Positions 7,650 to 15,869 of a DNA stretch of 15,869 bases are shown in pieces. The translations under genes and the position numbers were made by a program. Within the stretch, counting starts at the first letter, position 1; each line of letters opens with the position of its first letter. A model generated the notes under the pieces. It made no database searches, was not told the origin of the DNA, and was given only the letters and a program-made list of their open reading frames with translations. The stretch covers positions 65,057 through 80,925 of the forward strand of contig CAAAJI010000135.1 of the NCBI GenBank assembly GCA_900642245.1, written 5' to 3'. The DNA is from Fragilaria radians (taxonomy: Eukaryota > Bacillariophyta > Fragilariophyceae > Fragilariales > Fragilariaceae).

Positions 7650-9073
7650 ATGCGCTATTGGACATTGCCCATGTGAAAACCATTTGCACTTTTTGCCATG
7701 GCATTCATGGTCTGTTATTCGATCCTGACACTACTTGTTGGAGAAGAAATGCTGAAATATTGCATCATCAGCATCCGAAACCAGACCGAGGGCGGCACAA
7801 GTTATCGCACTGCAATGTTGGAGACACAATAGGTCCAATCTCCTCCGTTGGTAACATGTCAAGCCTTCCTGTAGTGAATGAAGATTTCATCCAATTATTG
7901 ACCAATCATTCCATCGAGTAGATAGATCTTCCCGGTCGATTTCCACGATTTGGCACGAATGCCTATCGGGATAAATGTCCATGGGTTGAGGACACTTCCA
8001 TTCAATCTAGAAATCAATACAATTGCACCATACTTGCACGCCCACCTCCGAATGGAGGCGAAGGACTTAGTAGTTGGGTATCTCAGGTAGCTAGTGGATT
8101 TATCATGTCGACACAGGCTGGTTGTTTCTTTCGAATGGATTATGGTCCTGGGGCGGTAAATACCGTTTTGGAATCATCACGTCCAAATCAGATGGCAACC
8201 GAAGGAGGAAACAGAGAAATACAAGACTCCAACGAGATGCTACTTGTCAATGACCCAGACTCTTTTCGCTGCTTGGCAAAGGATAATTGTTTCTTGGCAC
8301 AATTTCAATACAACGATCAAAACCAATGGACGATACAAGAAATTCAAAATGTCACCAACTCATCCTACCCCTTGGCATATATCCCATGTCTACGTCATGC
8401 CTACTCAACATCTGAATCATATTTTAAATCTATGGGAGGATTTCGAGATTTACAACGAACATTACCAGGATTTCAAATAGAATCTTCCATGGCATGTTCA
8501 CTTGGAAAGCTTTTCCAATTATCACCAAAGGCAAGTCAATATGAGCCAGATCTTTTCACGAGGATACTTCCAACCCTCAGAACTAAGGGATCTCTTGTTC
8601 TGGCACTGTATATCCGGACTGGCCATACGGAAAATTTGAATCGTCCCGAGGCAAGTCATCAATACCAAAACCTTGCCGACCAGATATGTACTTGTGCAAT
8701 AGGTTTGGAATCCACTCAAACAACCAAGTTTCACCATGTTGTTTGGACTGTCATTTCAGACTCGCAATTTGTCAAGACACATGTATATGATACATATGCA
8801 ACAAAGAACAGTACAGGATTAGGCTTCCCACGTACTATTGTGACAACTCAAACAAGGGGGGCTCACACAAAACCTCAAGCTAATCCAACAACCTTGGATT
8901 GGGCCGAAGCATTTTTGGACTGGTATCTCCTTGGAGAAAGTGATTACGTCTTGGGAGGCTACACGGGACCAACATTTGGTGACACAGCCGCCTTTCGAAA
9001 CCTCCGACCTTACATCAAAGTGTCTCAATCCGGTGTCTGTTCCTTTATATTACCTGTCCTGAATTGGAATTGA
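7650..9073 (+). pseudogene. Putative fucosyltransferase-like type II membrane glycosyltransferase, copy 2 (three N-terminal lesions)
   Basis: Duplicate of the gene at 194-1628, with the same catalytic-like motifs (IRTG, SDS, DWYLLGESD, TFG) intact in the 322-residue frame from Met 8105 to 9073. The N-terminal part has three lesions relative to copy 1: the Met of MRKPF is followed directly by TGA (7674-7676, AGA in copy 1); one A is lost near 7757 in an A run, shifting frame; and TCG has become TAG (7919-7921). The frame beginning at 7658 starts out of frame and becomes the true frame only after the base loss. In-frame indels near 7805-7840 (six bases more, twelve fewer) and at about 8155 (three fewer) also separate the copies. 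By hand count the 322-residue region has about 20 amino-acid changes and about 20 silent ones, implying past purifying selection. A soluble product from Met 8105 is possible but unproven. Confidence 0.72.
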
Positions 9074-9415
9074 CTTGTAGCGTTTGTTTTTTATGCCCCA
9101 TTGGAAAAAACTTTGATTTGAATTGTCATCTAAGAAAAAATATCAACATTATAGAAAGAGTTTATCTCAGATGTTGCAAGTCATATTATGAAAAGTAATG
9201 TGATTGCAATGTCTAGAGGTGTACATCCAAAGAAGAAAAAGAGTATTATTCCTATGCTCAATTACATTCAAAGTATTCAAGGTGTAGTTGATTTTCATGA
9301 TTTATCATGATCTATGGTTTCATTGGAATGACAAGGTATAAGTCGTTGCTTCCTTCTTAGGCTTGTAAAGATGTAATCCTTTTGATTCAGATATTTATAA
9401 TCTTATTTATAATCA
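9074..9415. repeat. Conserved downstream segment, copy b
   Basis: Matches 1629-2040 directly after the glycosyltransferase stop. The block 9200-9335 is best conserved. Relative to copy a, about 35 bases are missing after GACAAGGTA (near 9338). The short frame noted in copy a is interrupted here by TGA near 9308. Confidence 0.7.
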
Positions 9416-9723
9416 TACTGACACATGACAAAATTATTTGAGGTTAAAGCTTACTCCTTTTTTCACAATGCTCAAAAACAAGGCCGTTTTAAAATCCCAT
9501 TTGGACTATTTTGCCTGCAACCTGAAACCAAACTTTTAAAATTCTGCAGTCTACATTTGTAGGTCATCAAGTTGAAAAAGAATCAATGATGAGATTGAAA
9601 GCTTAACGTTCATAACGTTTCAATTGTTTGTGTCTATTGTTGATATAGAGTATCACATTCTGTGCCTTTAGAAAATATTCTTCAAACCCAAATTTTTCAC
9701 TTTTTTTGGAGCTGACTCAGAAT
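9416..9723. other. Unit 2-specific sequence without recognised gene
   Basis: Start of the extra DNA in unit 2. No credible frame, RNA gene or repeat seen. It probably includes flanking parts of the decayed endonuclease-bearing element at 9724-10341. Confidence 0.45.
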
Positions 9724-10341
9724 TTACTTGAGATCTAGTTGAATAAACATTTGGCAATGATTGATGAAGTAGTCCTTGGGATAGTCATTGTATTTGAAAT
9801 GCATAACGACGTTTCCAATTAGGTGTGAAGAAAAAATATGGTCTAGATTTCCTTGATTGTAAGATATTATACCAGTGCGATCATTTACTCTGTACTAGTT
9901 GCAATTGTCCTGTAATTCTCTTAAGACTCAACATATGTTATCATATGTGTTGAAATCTCCTGTAAGAAGGATTTCAATGATGTCATGCAGAAGATTATTA
10001 GCTGTGGCTATCAGGTGCTGAGTGAATGCCTGTCAAGGAGTAACTTGCCAGTTTTCTGCTGCAATCATGGCTGCTTGTTGGATGTGAATGGAGGTAAGCC
10101 CCAAACTAGATTTTTGAACTGTCTGAGATACTGAGAGAATGGCTAGATCATTACCTTTCAACTGGTGCACATTAACAGTCCATCTTCCTATTCTATCTGA
10201 TATTGTTTGGTGAATAACATGCCTAAATCTGCTACTTGTAATGTTGTAATTGCTTCCTTGCTTTCTGTCGGATGTGAACAGGCATTTTATCACAGATGTA
10301 ACAATATTCACCTGACTCCTCTGAATCAAATTCCTTATCAT
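9724..10341 (-). pseudogene. Decayed endonuclease/exonuclease/phosphatase domain, probably from a retrotransposon
   Basis: Read on the minus strand, the frame from 10341 to 10033 includes IGRWTVNVHQLKGND, ILSVSQTVQ, QQAAMIAAENW, then a TGA where PR is usual in this family. Past the stop the same frame continues with a run ending in ILLTGDFNT, the GDFN motif of EEP nucleases, and stops again near 9925. A shifted frame then gives NQGNLDHIF and NHCQMFIQLDLK up to TAA at 9724-9726, resembling the domain end (R-DY/HI and SDH). These nucleases nick DNA for non-LTR retrotransposons; such domains are abundant in diatom genomes. No reverse transcriptase follows within reach. At least three lesions make it nonfunctional. 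The assignment is by motif order; the class of parent element is inference. Confidence 0.6.
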
Positions 10342-10493
10342 TTTAAATTGTTATGTATGTGTAGATTCGTTCAACTCTTGACCCAAAAAAATTCACCAGT
10401 ATGTTTCTCGTATGTAACATGGATTAATCTTGTGTCGTTGTTTTCAATACCTGCAATATTATTACAAAATAGTTTGTAAATTAGAGCATTGTT

Positions 10494-10665
10494 CCTAAGA
10501 TTAATTCATATTCAAACATTCAAGATGCAATTGATATTCATGATACATCACAATGACCTATGGTTTCAAAATTTCCTTTTCAATTCCTCATAGGTTGTTG
10601 CTTTCTTCTTTGGGTTACTAGATTATATTCCTTTTGATTCAAATTTTCACAAATCAAATCCGCGT
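10494..10665. repeat. Conserved downstream segment, partial copy c
   Basis: A third copy of the sequence found at 1812-2000. Shared stretches include GCAATTGATATTCATGAT, CCTATGGTTT, AAATTTCCTTTT and the block around CATAGGTTGTTGCTTTCTTCTTTGG. It resembles copy a more than copy b in keeping the AAATTTCCTTTT part that b has lost. It lies immediately beside the copia remnant. Confidence 0.75.
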
Positions 10666-11225
10666 GATGTGCCAAAATATTCATAATGTGATGACTTATC
10701 CCCTATCCACAAATCTGGATCATTTTTGGTTTTCTTGAAGCCTAATTGTATTATTGTTTGTGCTAGATTTTCACGAAGCCTTGCAGCAGATGTTTTAGCT
10801 CATGCAGTAGCTTGTTTATCATCAAATTTTCATACATACATATGTAGCTAGCTCTGGAAACGCAGTTATATTGACTCTTCCTTAGTCTTTCCACATAAAA
10901 AGGCATTTTCAATATCGCATTCGCAAAATAAGAGTTCATATAATTCCCATGAGAAAATTCGACTTTTACGTTATGAGTGAAATGACTTCCTTTTCATGGA
11001 CTTCCCAATTACCACCAGCAACCAGTCATCCTTTATGCCTTAGGTTAAATTTAACATCAAAAACCATATGATGTGGAGGTTTCTAGGAATATCCTCCCCT
11101 TAATCCAATTCCATAATGTTTCATAATCTGTAACTTTCTTACTTTCTGAATCCAGGTCTGGAAACATTCTCCTAAATGTCAGACTTTTAAAATTGTGTCT
11201 TGGAAACATGAGTGACACAGCTCCT
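10666..11225 (-). pseudogene. Decayed Ty1/copia retrotransposon reverse transcriptase
   Basis: Minus-strand pieces appear in the order expected for a copia RNA-dependent DNA polymerase. Near 11020-11070 VFDVKFNLRHKG, a stop, then LVAGGN corresponds to the usual FDVK-x-RKARLVAGGN. Near 10869-10922 CDIENAFLCGKTKEES corresponds to DI-NAFLNG. Near 10676-10790 a leucine-rich stretch leads to LGFKKTKNDPDLW and then HYEYFGT, just before the position of the YVDD catalytic box, which is lost at the junction with 10665. Several stops and frameshifts interrupt it. A 56-codon open stretch at 11055-11225 in another frame precedes the first motif and is unassigned. No long terminal repeats found. Confidence 0.75.
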
Positions 11226-11815
11226 TGCCTGAAAGCAACTTGTTAACGTTGTTAACATTGTATAGATCCAGATTAGATAATTGGATGAGGTGACTCATAT
11301 TGCAAAGCTTTGTCAAGATAAGTGACCTTGAGAGTAGCACCTAAATCCATTGCTTTACATTATCTCTCCATTCATGGAGATAAGACTGGAGACCCCCCAC
11401 AAGGACACTTTGGATGGCAGTGCACTCATACATTTATATCTACCTTCATGTCCCTTTATGATTGGATGGCTTCCTTAAGTGCGGAATCTCCAACTTTGGT
11501 TTTTCAATAGAAGATGAAGACTTAATGATTCTTCACATCTTGAAGTCTTTAGTAGAAAATAATTGCAACCTGAGTTGTCCGTAAGTACAGTTGACTTTGA
11601 AGAAATGGAGGCAAAAGTAGCCCTGCGATGCACAAAGTATAGCTACAATTCTATTCTTGCCAATAGCCTGAAACACTTTGATCAATTTGTACTTTAGTAT
11701 TGACACTCGTAGGATGTACAAAAGACCTTGACCTGAATCTTATCCGAAGATGGTTGACCTTGATCATATATATTAAATCAGGATATGGATCAGTCATAAA
11801 TAACGGGAAATTTGT
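11226..11815. other. Unit 2-specific sequence without recognised gene
   Basis: No convincing gene. It may contain further copia sequence upstream of the reverse transcriptase on the minus strand, too decayed to identify. The short frames here on either strand show no recognised motif and have no counterpart in unit 1. Confidence 0.45.
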
Positions 11816-12725
11816 TTTGCAGAACAGCAACACAGAATTTATCGTCTACTTGCTGGGAATAGAATCTGTTGGAGGTCGATTGATCAAACGCTTATCGCTT
11901 ATTATTAAGTGAAGCCAATGTCTGGTTCAATGTCAGAGGCAGTAAAATGAGATCAGTTTAGTGAGTTACCTTCTGAAAACCATGGAAATTTCGGTTGAAA
12001 ATCTTTGAGGTGTCTATTACGTGTTCCTTACTTGATTTTTTCTAAAAGGGAATACATTTTAATGTTTTCTCTACTTATCCTGGTTGATTGCAATCGATGT
12101 ATTAATGTCAGGGATCAAAGAATTCCTTTCCTTTAATGAATTTATGGTATTGGTTTACAGATGTGCACGTGAGATATCATTTTTTGTTAGATTGCAATTG
12201 GCATAATGCCGACAAAGTATGTTTGCAATTGATGATCAATTACTTGGTTCAAAGGATATGCACATTTTTGCTTTCAATTGGTGCTAAAGCAGAGCATGCC
12301 GTTTGATGTTTATTGTGAAAACGAAAAATTCTAGATATTGAATACTCTTGCTGTATACTTCTCAACTTCTAAGTTATTTATTCTAATCTTTACCATACAT
12401 TTATCCTACAATAAAAGCCATTTAATACGTCCGTTAATTCTTGAATTTCAGGGATCAGATATAATCCAGCTTCAGCTAATATTCTTCTACCACATTTGTG
12501 TATATAGAACTCACAAACATACATTCACGTATTGGAGCATTATTTACGTTTAGTCACAACTTGATCATTTCTTCTAGGCTATACATCACTTTGCAACATT
12601 CTTTCAACTAACTTTACTTCACCTGTCTAATAGAAGTTAATTGAATGCATCAAAATGTTCTATCCCATCATCACATGCATTTTGAGGTACAGGAGACACA
12701 TATTTATTAGCTTGACCTTGCAATA
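11816..12725. other. Intergenic spacer, unit 2
   Basis: Similarity to unit 1 resumes here: 11830-11945 matches 2115-2240 (shared TTGCTGGGAATAGAA and GTGAAGCCAA), 12158-12310 matches 2330-2500, and 12630-12725 matches 2845-2942. No gene recognised. The frame at 12338-12553 is not preserved in unit 1. Confidence 0.6.
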
Positions 12726-13424
12726 TCATTTGTATTGTGTTCTCTTACCTTCAGAAATAAGGAAATCAGTGACCTCAAATAGTGATTGTATATTGTGATT
12801 CAAGATACCTTCATATCCTTCTATGCAATTACAATAATTGTTCCCTGTGTCATGATCATTCAAATGAAATTGATTTGATAACAGGGATGTTAGGGAAGTA
12901 CCTTCAAGTTCATGGGAATCACTCATCTCAGCAAAGTAGTTATTGACTGACAAGCCAAATTCGGGATTGAAGCTTTCTTCCCACTTGGTAATCAACTTGT
13001 CTGTATCTATGTTGCATAATGCACTTTCCCGTTGCTTTGTTGGCTTCTTTTTATTGCGCAGGGGCAATCCTTTGTTATTTCCATTGACTCCCAAATTTTT
13101 CTGTTTGCTTTTATAGCATACCCCTGGGATACGCTTAGAATAATCTCGAAGGGAATGAGCAACCTTTTCCTTTGCCATACATTCTGGAGCGTCAACCCAT
13201 TCACCAGTAAGTTTTGAGCGACATCGAAATCGGAAGCCTTGTATTAGAAGTTTGCTCCATAAATTTTCAATCAAAATAGTAGTATGTTTCTTGGATTTGG
13301 AAACACTTTCGGCATAGTCAGATAAATACAGCTTCATGACTTCGCGAAAGCGTTGATTGCCGAGGTTATTATAGCATGTAGGCCCTCGTCCGAGCAGAAT
13401 TTCGATTGGCTCGATGTCATTCAT
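12726..13424 (-). CDS. DUF6824 domain protein, copy 2
   Basis: A 232-residue duplicate of the protein at 2943-3746. The DUF6824 domain (about residues 5-96) is over 90% identical, with EILLGRGP, NNLGNQRFRE, GEWVDAPE and KVAHSLRDYSKR. The tail is more divergent and lacks 35 residues found in copy 1. The frame is open upstream to Met 13580 (52 more residues, Cys-rich start), but I chose 13424 because copy 1 starts at the equivalent Met and the upstream A run (seven here, six in copy 1) would break the frame between copies. The C-terminal end again overlaps a GTAAGA donor-like site. Function unknown; probably nuclear or regulatory by family habit. It keeps a full reading frame although its neighbour gene is broken. 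Confidence 0.8.
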   Translation of the reverse strand: MNDIEPIEILLGRGPTCYNNLGNQRFREVMKLYLSDYAESVSKSKKHTTILIENLWSKLLIQGFRFRCRSKLTGEWVDAPECMAKEKVAHSLRDYSKRIPGVCYKSKQKNLGVNGNNKGLPLRNKKKPTKQRESALCNIDTDKLITKWEESFNPEFGLSVNNYFAEMSDSHELEGTSLTSLLSNQFHLNDHDTGNNYCNCIEGYEGILNHNIQSLFEVTDFLISEGKRTQYK

Positions 13425-13693
13425 TGTCAATGTTTTTTTGTGACATTCGCCCAAATGAGAATCAGCGTTTAAGTTAATCGCGTAATCATTGCGCGACATA
13501 AGTGCAGACCACCGCGGATGATTTACTAGCCTAAGTATGGTATCGAAAAAATCACAACATTCACACATACAATGACGCATCTGTTGCTATGGCATGTCTA
13601 AGAAAACTGCGGTTTAAGTGTTACCCTTAATTCACTGTAACCATCTGAAGAACTAAAAATCAACTTAAGCGATTAAACGAACGGACACAACTC
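13425..13693. other. Upstream region of DUF6824 copy 2
   Basis: Aligns with 3747-3810 near the start codon (shared GAGAATCAGCG and AAGTTAATCGCGTAA), then diverges, with a weak match near 13640-13660 (AACTAAAAATC). Likely promoter region; no motif could be supported. Confidence 0.5.
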
Positions 13694-13906
13694 CTAAAAT
13701 CGAGAATAATTAGCGACAAGAAGTTGAAAGACATCTCTTTGTATGTCAGTAAAGATCTCATCGTCCAGGTAGTAATGGATCAACCTCTGTCGATATCGTT
13801 GATGTCTCTCACTGGGTATTTTCCGTATGAATTTGTTCATAAACGCTGAATGTATGTAATTTAACAAGATGGAGTGAGATCTTCTGTCTCCGGCGGAACA
13901 TTGCAC
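13694..13906 (-). other. Small ORF region, unit 2 copy (uncertain)
   Basis: A 70-codon minus-strand frame with no recognised domain, rich in Arg, Tyr and Ile. A middle stretch (RQRLIH, near 13780-13800) has an in-frame counterpart at about 4033-4055 of unit 1. Upstream, the frame AISDISKFKVCN (13905-13935) matches the ORF at 6230-6433. In unit 1 these two parts are separated by the hAT element. It may be a broken or exon-split gene; coding status is unproven. Confidence 0.25.
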
Positions 13907-13935
13907 ACCTTGAACTTGGAGATATCGCTAATGGC

Positions 13936-14559
13936 GACGATGATGCGCCGACATCAGGATACATCAGCGGGAGCCGGGGTGTTACTTGTTATTACTGTAA
14001 GTAGTCAAAAAGACGGTGTGTCAGGCGATAGGGACAATCTGATAATTTAGGCTTTTCCCAATGCTAATACATTATTGCGTAAATTTTACAATGCTATGTT
14101 TTAGTTTGTGAAGGAAGTCGGCTTTCGTTTTTTGGTTTGCGCGGTTTTCAGATGAAGAGACGTGAACGTATTTCTTAATTTGAAGAATCGGAGCTTTGGA
14201 TGGGGTTGCATCATGTATCACAAAATGTTTGGCACGTAGATTTGAAAATGCTAGAAAAACCAGAGAAGAATTCCAGGAAAATATGTTCTAGATTCTCATG
14301 TGAGAAACAAGACAAATTTCACAATTGTACCTGGCCTGATATTTGAGACAAATAATTGATTAAAGAGTTCAAGAAAACAAACATAATTTATGAGACTGCT
14401 CATGATATGTACTACAGTAAAAGGGGGGGATCCTAATTGAATTCAGTTAACAATATCAAAAGCAAAATTGATATTGGATGATTTTTTGTGATCATAATTG
14501 GGCAGCCTAGAGCAATAGAGTGTCTGTTTATGAATAATTTACAAACATAAACAGTCCAA
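13936..14559. other. Spacer without recognised gene, unit 2
   Basis: No gene seen. GC is locally raised near 13930-13980, then AT-rich. Weak similarity to 6340-6720. Confidence 0.5.
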
Positions 14560-14850
14560 TTATAGATAAGTTGCCACTGATAGAGTCACTTGATGCATTT
14601 GAATCCTAAAGGCAATGTCAGCACCAAAATTCTGATAGTATCCATATTTGATATGCCACATGTGACGCTGAATCAATTTTAAGTATCAGGCTCTGCTTAT
14701 GAGCATTAGTCAATAGGCATAGCAATCTTTGGAGGCATATGTTATATATCTTATCTAAATCATGTCATTGAATATATTGATGCAATCTAGCGTCTTTTCC
14801 TTACATCTTTTGAATGACATTGCAAACAAAAATATTTAGTGTACATGATT
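14560..14850. repeat. About 360-bp repeat, copy R2 (divergent)
   Basis: Aligns with R1a at 6721-7080: a shared GATAGAGTCA, then TTTGATATGCCACATGTGACGCTGAATCA against the R1a TTTTTGACACGCC block, GAGCATTAGTCAAT, and a late GCAATCTAG with CCTTACA. More diverged than R1a from R1b. Confidence 0.55.
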
Positions 14851-15869
14851 GGAAAACATAAACAATTAAGGAGAAAAAAGGTGAATGCTACTTGTTTGAC
14901 CTTTTAATACTTCAAATTCCGACACAATATGCAACAACAAAGTAGTAGCTTAGTTACAACATTTTACTTTATATGCTTGCAATATATGATTTCAATAACG
15001 GCTAATATTATATGCACATAGTGCTATTGTATTGAGCAATGGGATGTCTTATGAGAAATGTATTCTCTGGACATCGGGTTCCCATATAGGTTTGTGGCAA
15101 TTACTTTTTTTCTCAGTGTTTCCATAATGTCTTCGTGACTTGAGGTTTATCGCTATATTTAAGATTACATTGACTTGCTGTGCAATGCTTTTAACCATGA
15201 TAAAAACAGCACGCTTTAGCAGCGCGATAACCTGATCTCAACCATTTAAGCGACACTTAACTACGCTGACCATATTAGAAACCATATCTCAACAATGTCT
15301 TTCTTCACTCTTCATAATAACATTCCTGTAAAACTTATATTGATGCTATGGAAAAAGATTGAAGATTTAGTGTGATTCAATAACTGAGTATGATTCTACA
15401 AATGTGGTTTTGGCAACGCTCAAAATTCTGGTAGTTCCAAATGACATAAAAAAACACTAATGCTAGGAATAAGTCTTATTTCAGGAATCCTTTGAACTTG
15501 TGACTCTTCATTAGATCTAAGGTTCTGGTTTCTGTTCGAATCGTACGTTGAGTTTGAACAAAAATACTTTAAAGTTTCTTGTTGTATCTAATTCTTATCG
15601 TGTTGAAACTTTAACACTCTTCATCATAACTCAAGTAATTGTTGTGGCCACTTCTTTTGCTTCGAAAGATTCACATCTACTCTTCCCAATTGCATTTGAA
15701 ACCTTTGATAGTTCACTACATCATGGCCGTTTTCCCCAATTTCTTATGCGTTGCTTCACACATTCATCCATGAATCCTATGTCAATAGTTTAGTCAAAGT
15801 CCATTTTGCCATACATTACAAATCATCATAATTTTAAAACTACTTTGAAGCTTTATGCAATGGGAGGAT
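14851..15869. other. Sequence beyond the duplication, no recognised gene
   Basis: AT-rich sequence. The 81-codon plus-strand frame at 15548-15793 has no recognised motif and no paralogue in the window; its coding status is open. No RNA gene or repeat seen. Confidence 0.45.

Larger units (their letters stand above)
7431..14850. repeat. Tandem segmental duplication, unit 2
   Basis: Second unit, colinear with unit 1. The junction is near 7431, where TTAATTGAATACGTAAAC matches the window start. Similarity is highest over the glycosyltransferase (about 94% protein identity over 322 residues) and the DUF6824 domain, lower in spacers, and fades after about 14850. Unit 2 lacks the hAT element but holds about 2.4 kb of extra sequence at 9415-11815 with retroelement remnants. 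Confidence 0.85.

Noticed and set aside
9928..9953. Imperfect palindrome built on CATATG
   Set aside because: It falls inside the decayed endonuclease reading and is a low-complexity AT-rich coincidence.
11322..11510. 62-codon plus-strand frame
   Set aside because: No motif, no counterpart in unit 1, and on the strand opposite the neighbouring copia remnant.
13425..13580. N-terminal extension of DUF6824 copy 2 to Met 13580
   Set aside because: The upstream sequence is out of frame in copy 1 because of an A-run length difference, and the Cys-rich extension has no counterpart there.
15548..15793. 81-codon plus-strand frame near the window end
   Set aside because: No recognised motif or paralogue; not called as a gene, although not excluded.
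1..15869. CRISPR arrays, tRNA or rRNA genes, bacterial operons
   Set aside because: No regularly spaced repeats, cloverleaf-like sequences or rRNA blocks were noticed by eye; a covariance-model search was not possible.

Overview
The window reads as nuclear DNA of a diatom, probably a pennate one. It is AT-rich with long gene-poor spacers. It carries two genes of the DUF6824 family, which is expanded in diatoms, remnants of a Ty1/copia reverse transcriptase of a kind common in diatoms, and a hAT DNA transposon. Nothing bacterial (operons, Shine-Dalgarno sites, IS elements, CRISPR) was seen. The assignment rests on protein family content only.

The main structure is a tandem segmental duplication. 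Unit 1 starts at or before base 1 and runs to about 7430. Unit 2 starts near 7431 and can be followed, with decreasing similarity, to about 14850. Each unit holds, in the same order: (a) a plus-strand gene for a putative Golgi-type, fucosyltransferase-like glycosyltransferase (194-1628 and 7650-9073); (b) a conserved downstream segment with a possible transposase fossil; (c) a convergent minus-strand DUF6824 gene (2943-3746 and 12726-13424); (d) a weakly conserved small ORF region; (e) a family of roughly 360-bp repeats (6721-7290 and about 14560-14850).

The units differ by later insertions. Unit 1 has a complete 2042-bp hAT element at 4113-6154, with 15-bp terminal inverted repeats and a perfect 8-bp target duplication GAAGGGAT. 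Its transposase has a stop codon where the first zinc-finger cysteine should be and an Asn at a catalytic Asp position. Unit 2 instead has about 2.4 kb of extra DNA between 9415 and 11815. This holds a decayed endonuclease/exonuclease/phosphatase domain (9724-10341), a third copy of the downstream segment (10494-10665) and a decayed copia reverse transcriptase (10666-11225).

Both glycosyltransferase copies are broken in the N-terminal third, by different lesions, while the C-terminal catalytic-like domain stays open in both at about 94% amino-acid identity. The two DUF6824 copies are both open and differ by a clean 105-bp in-frame indel. The DUF6824 genes are therefore the only intact-looking protein genes here. 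The window is best read as a duplicated gene pair decaying amid transposon insertions; I see no multi-gene pathway. No structured new system such as a defence island or a biosynthetic cluster was found.
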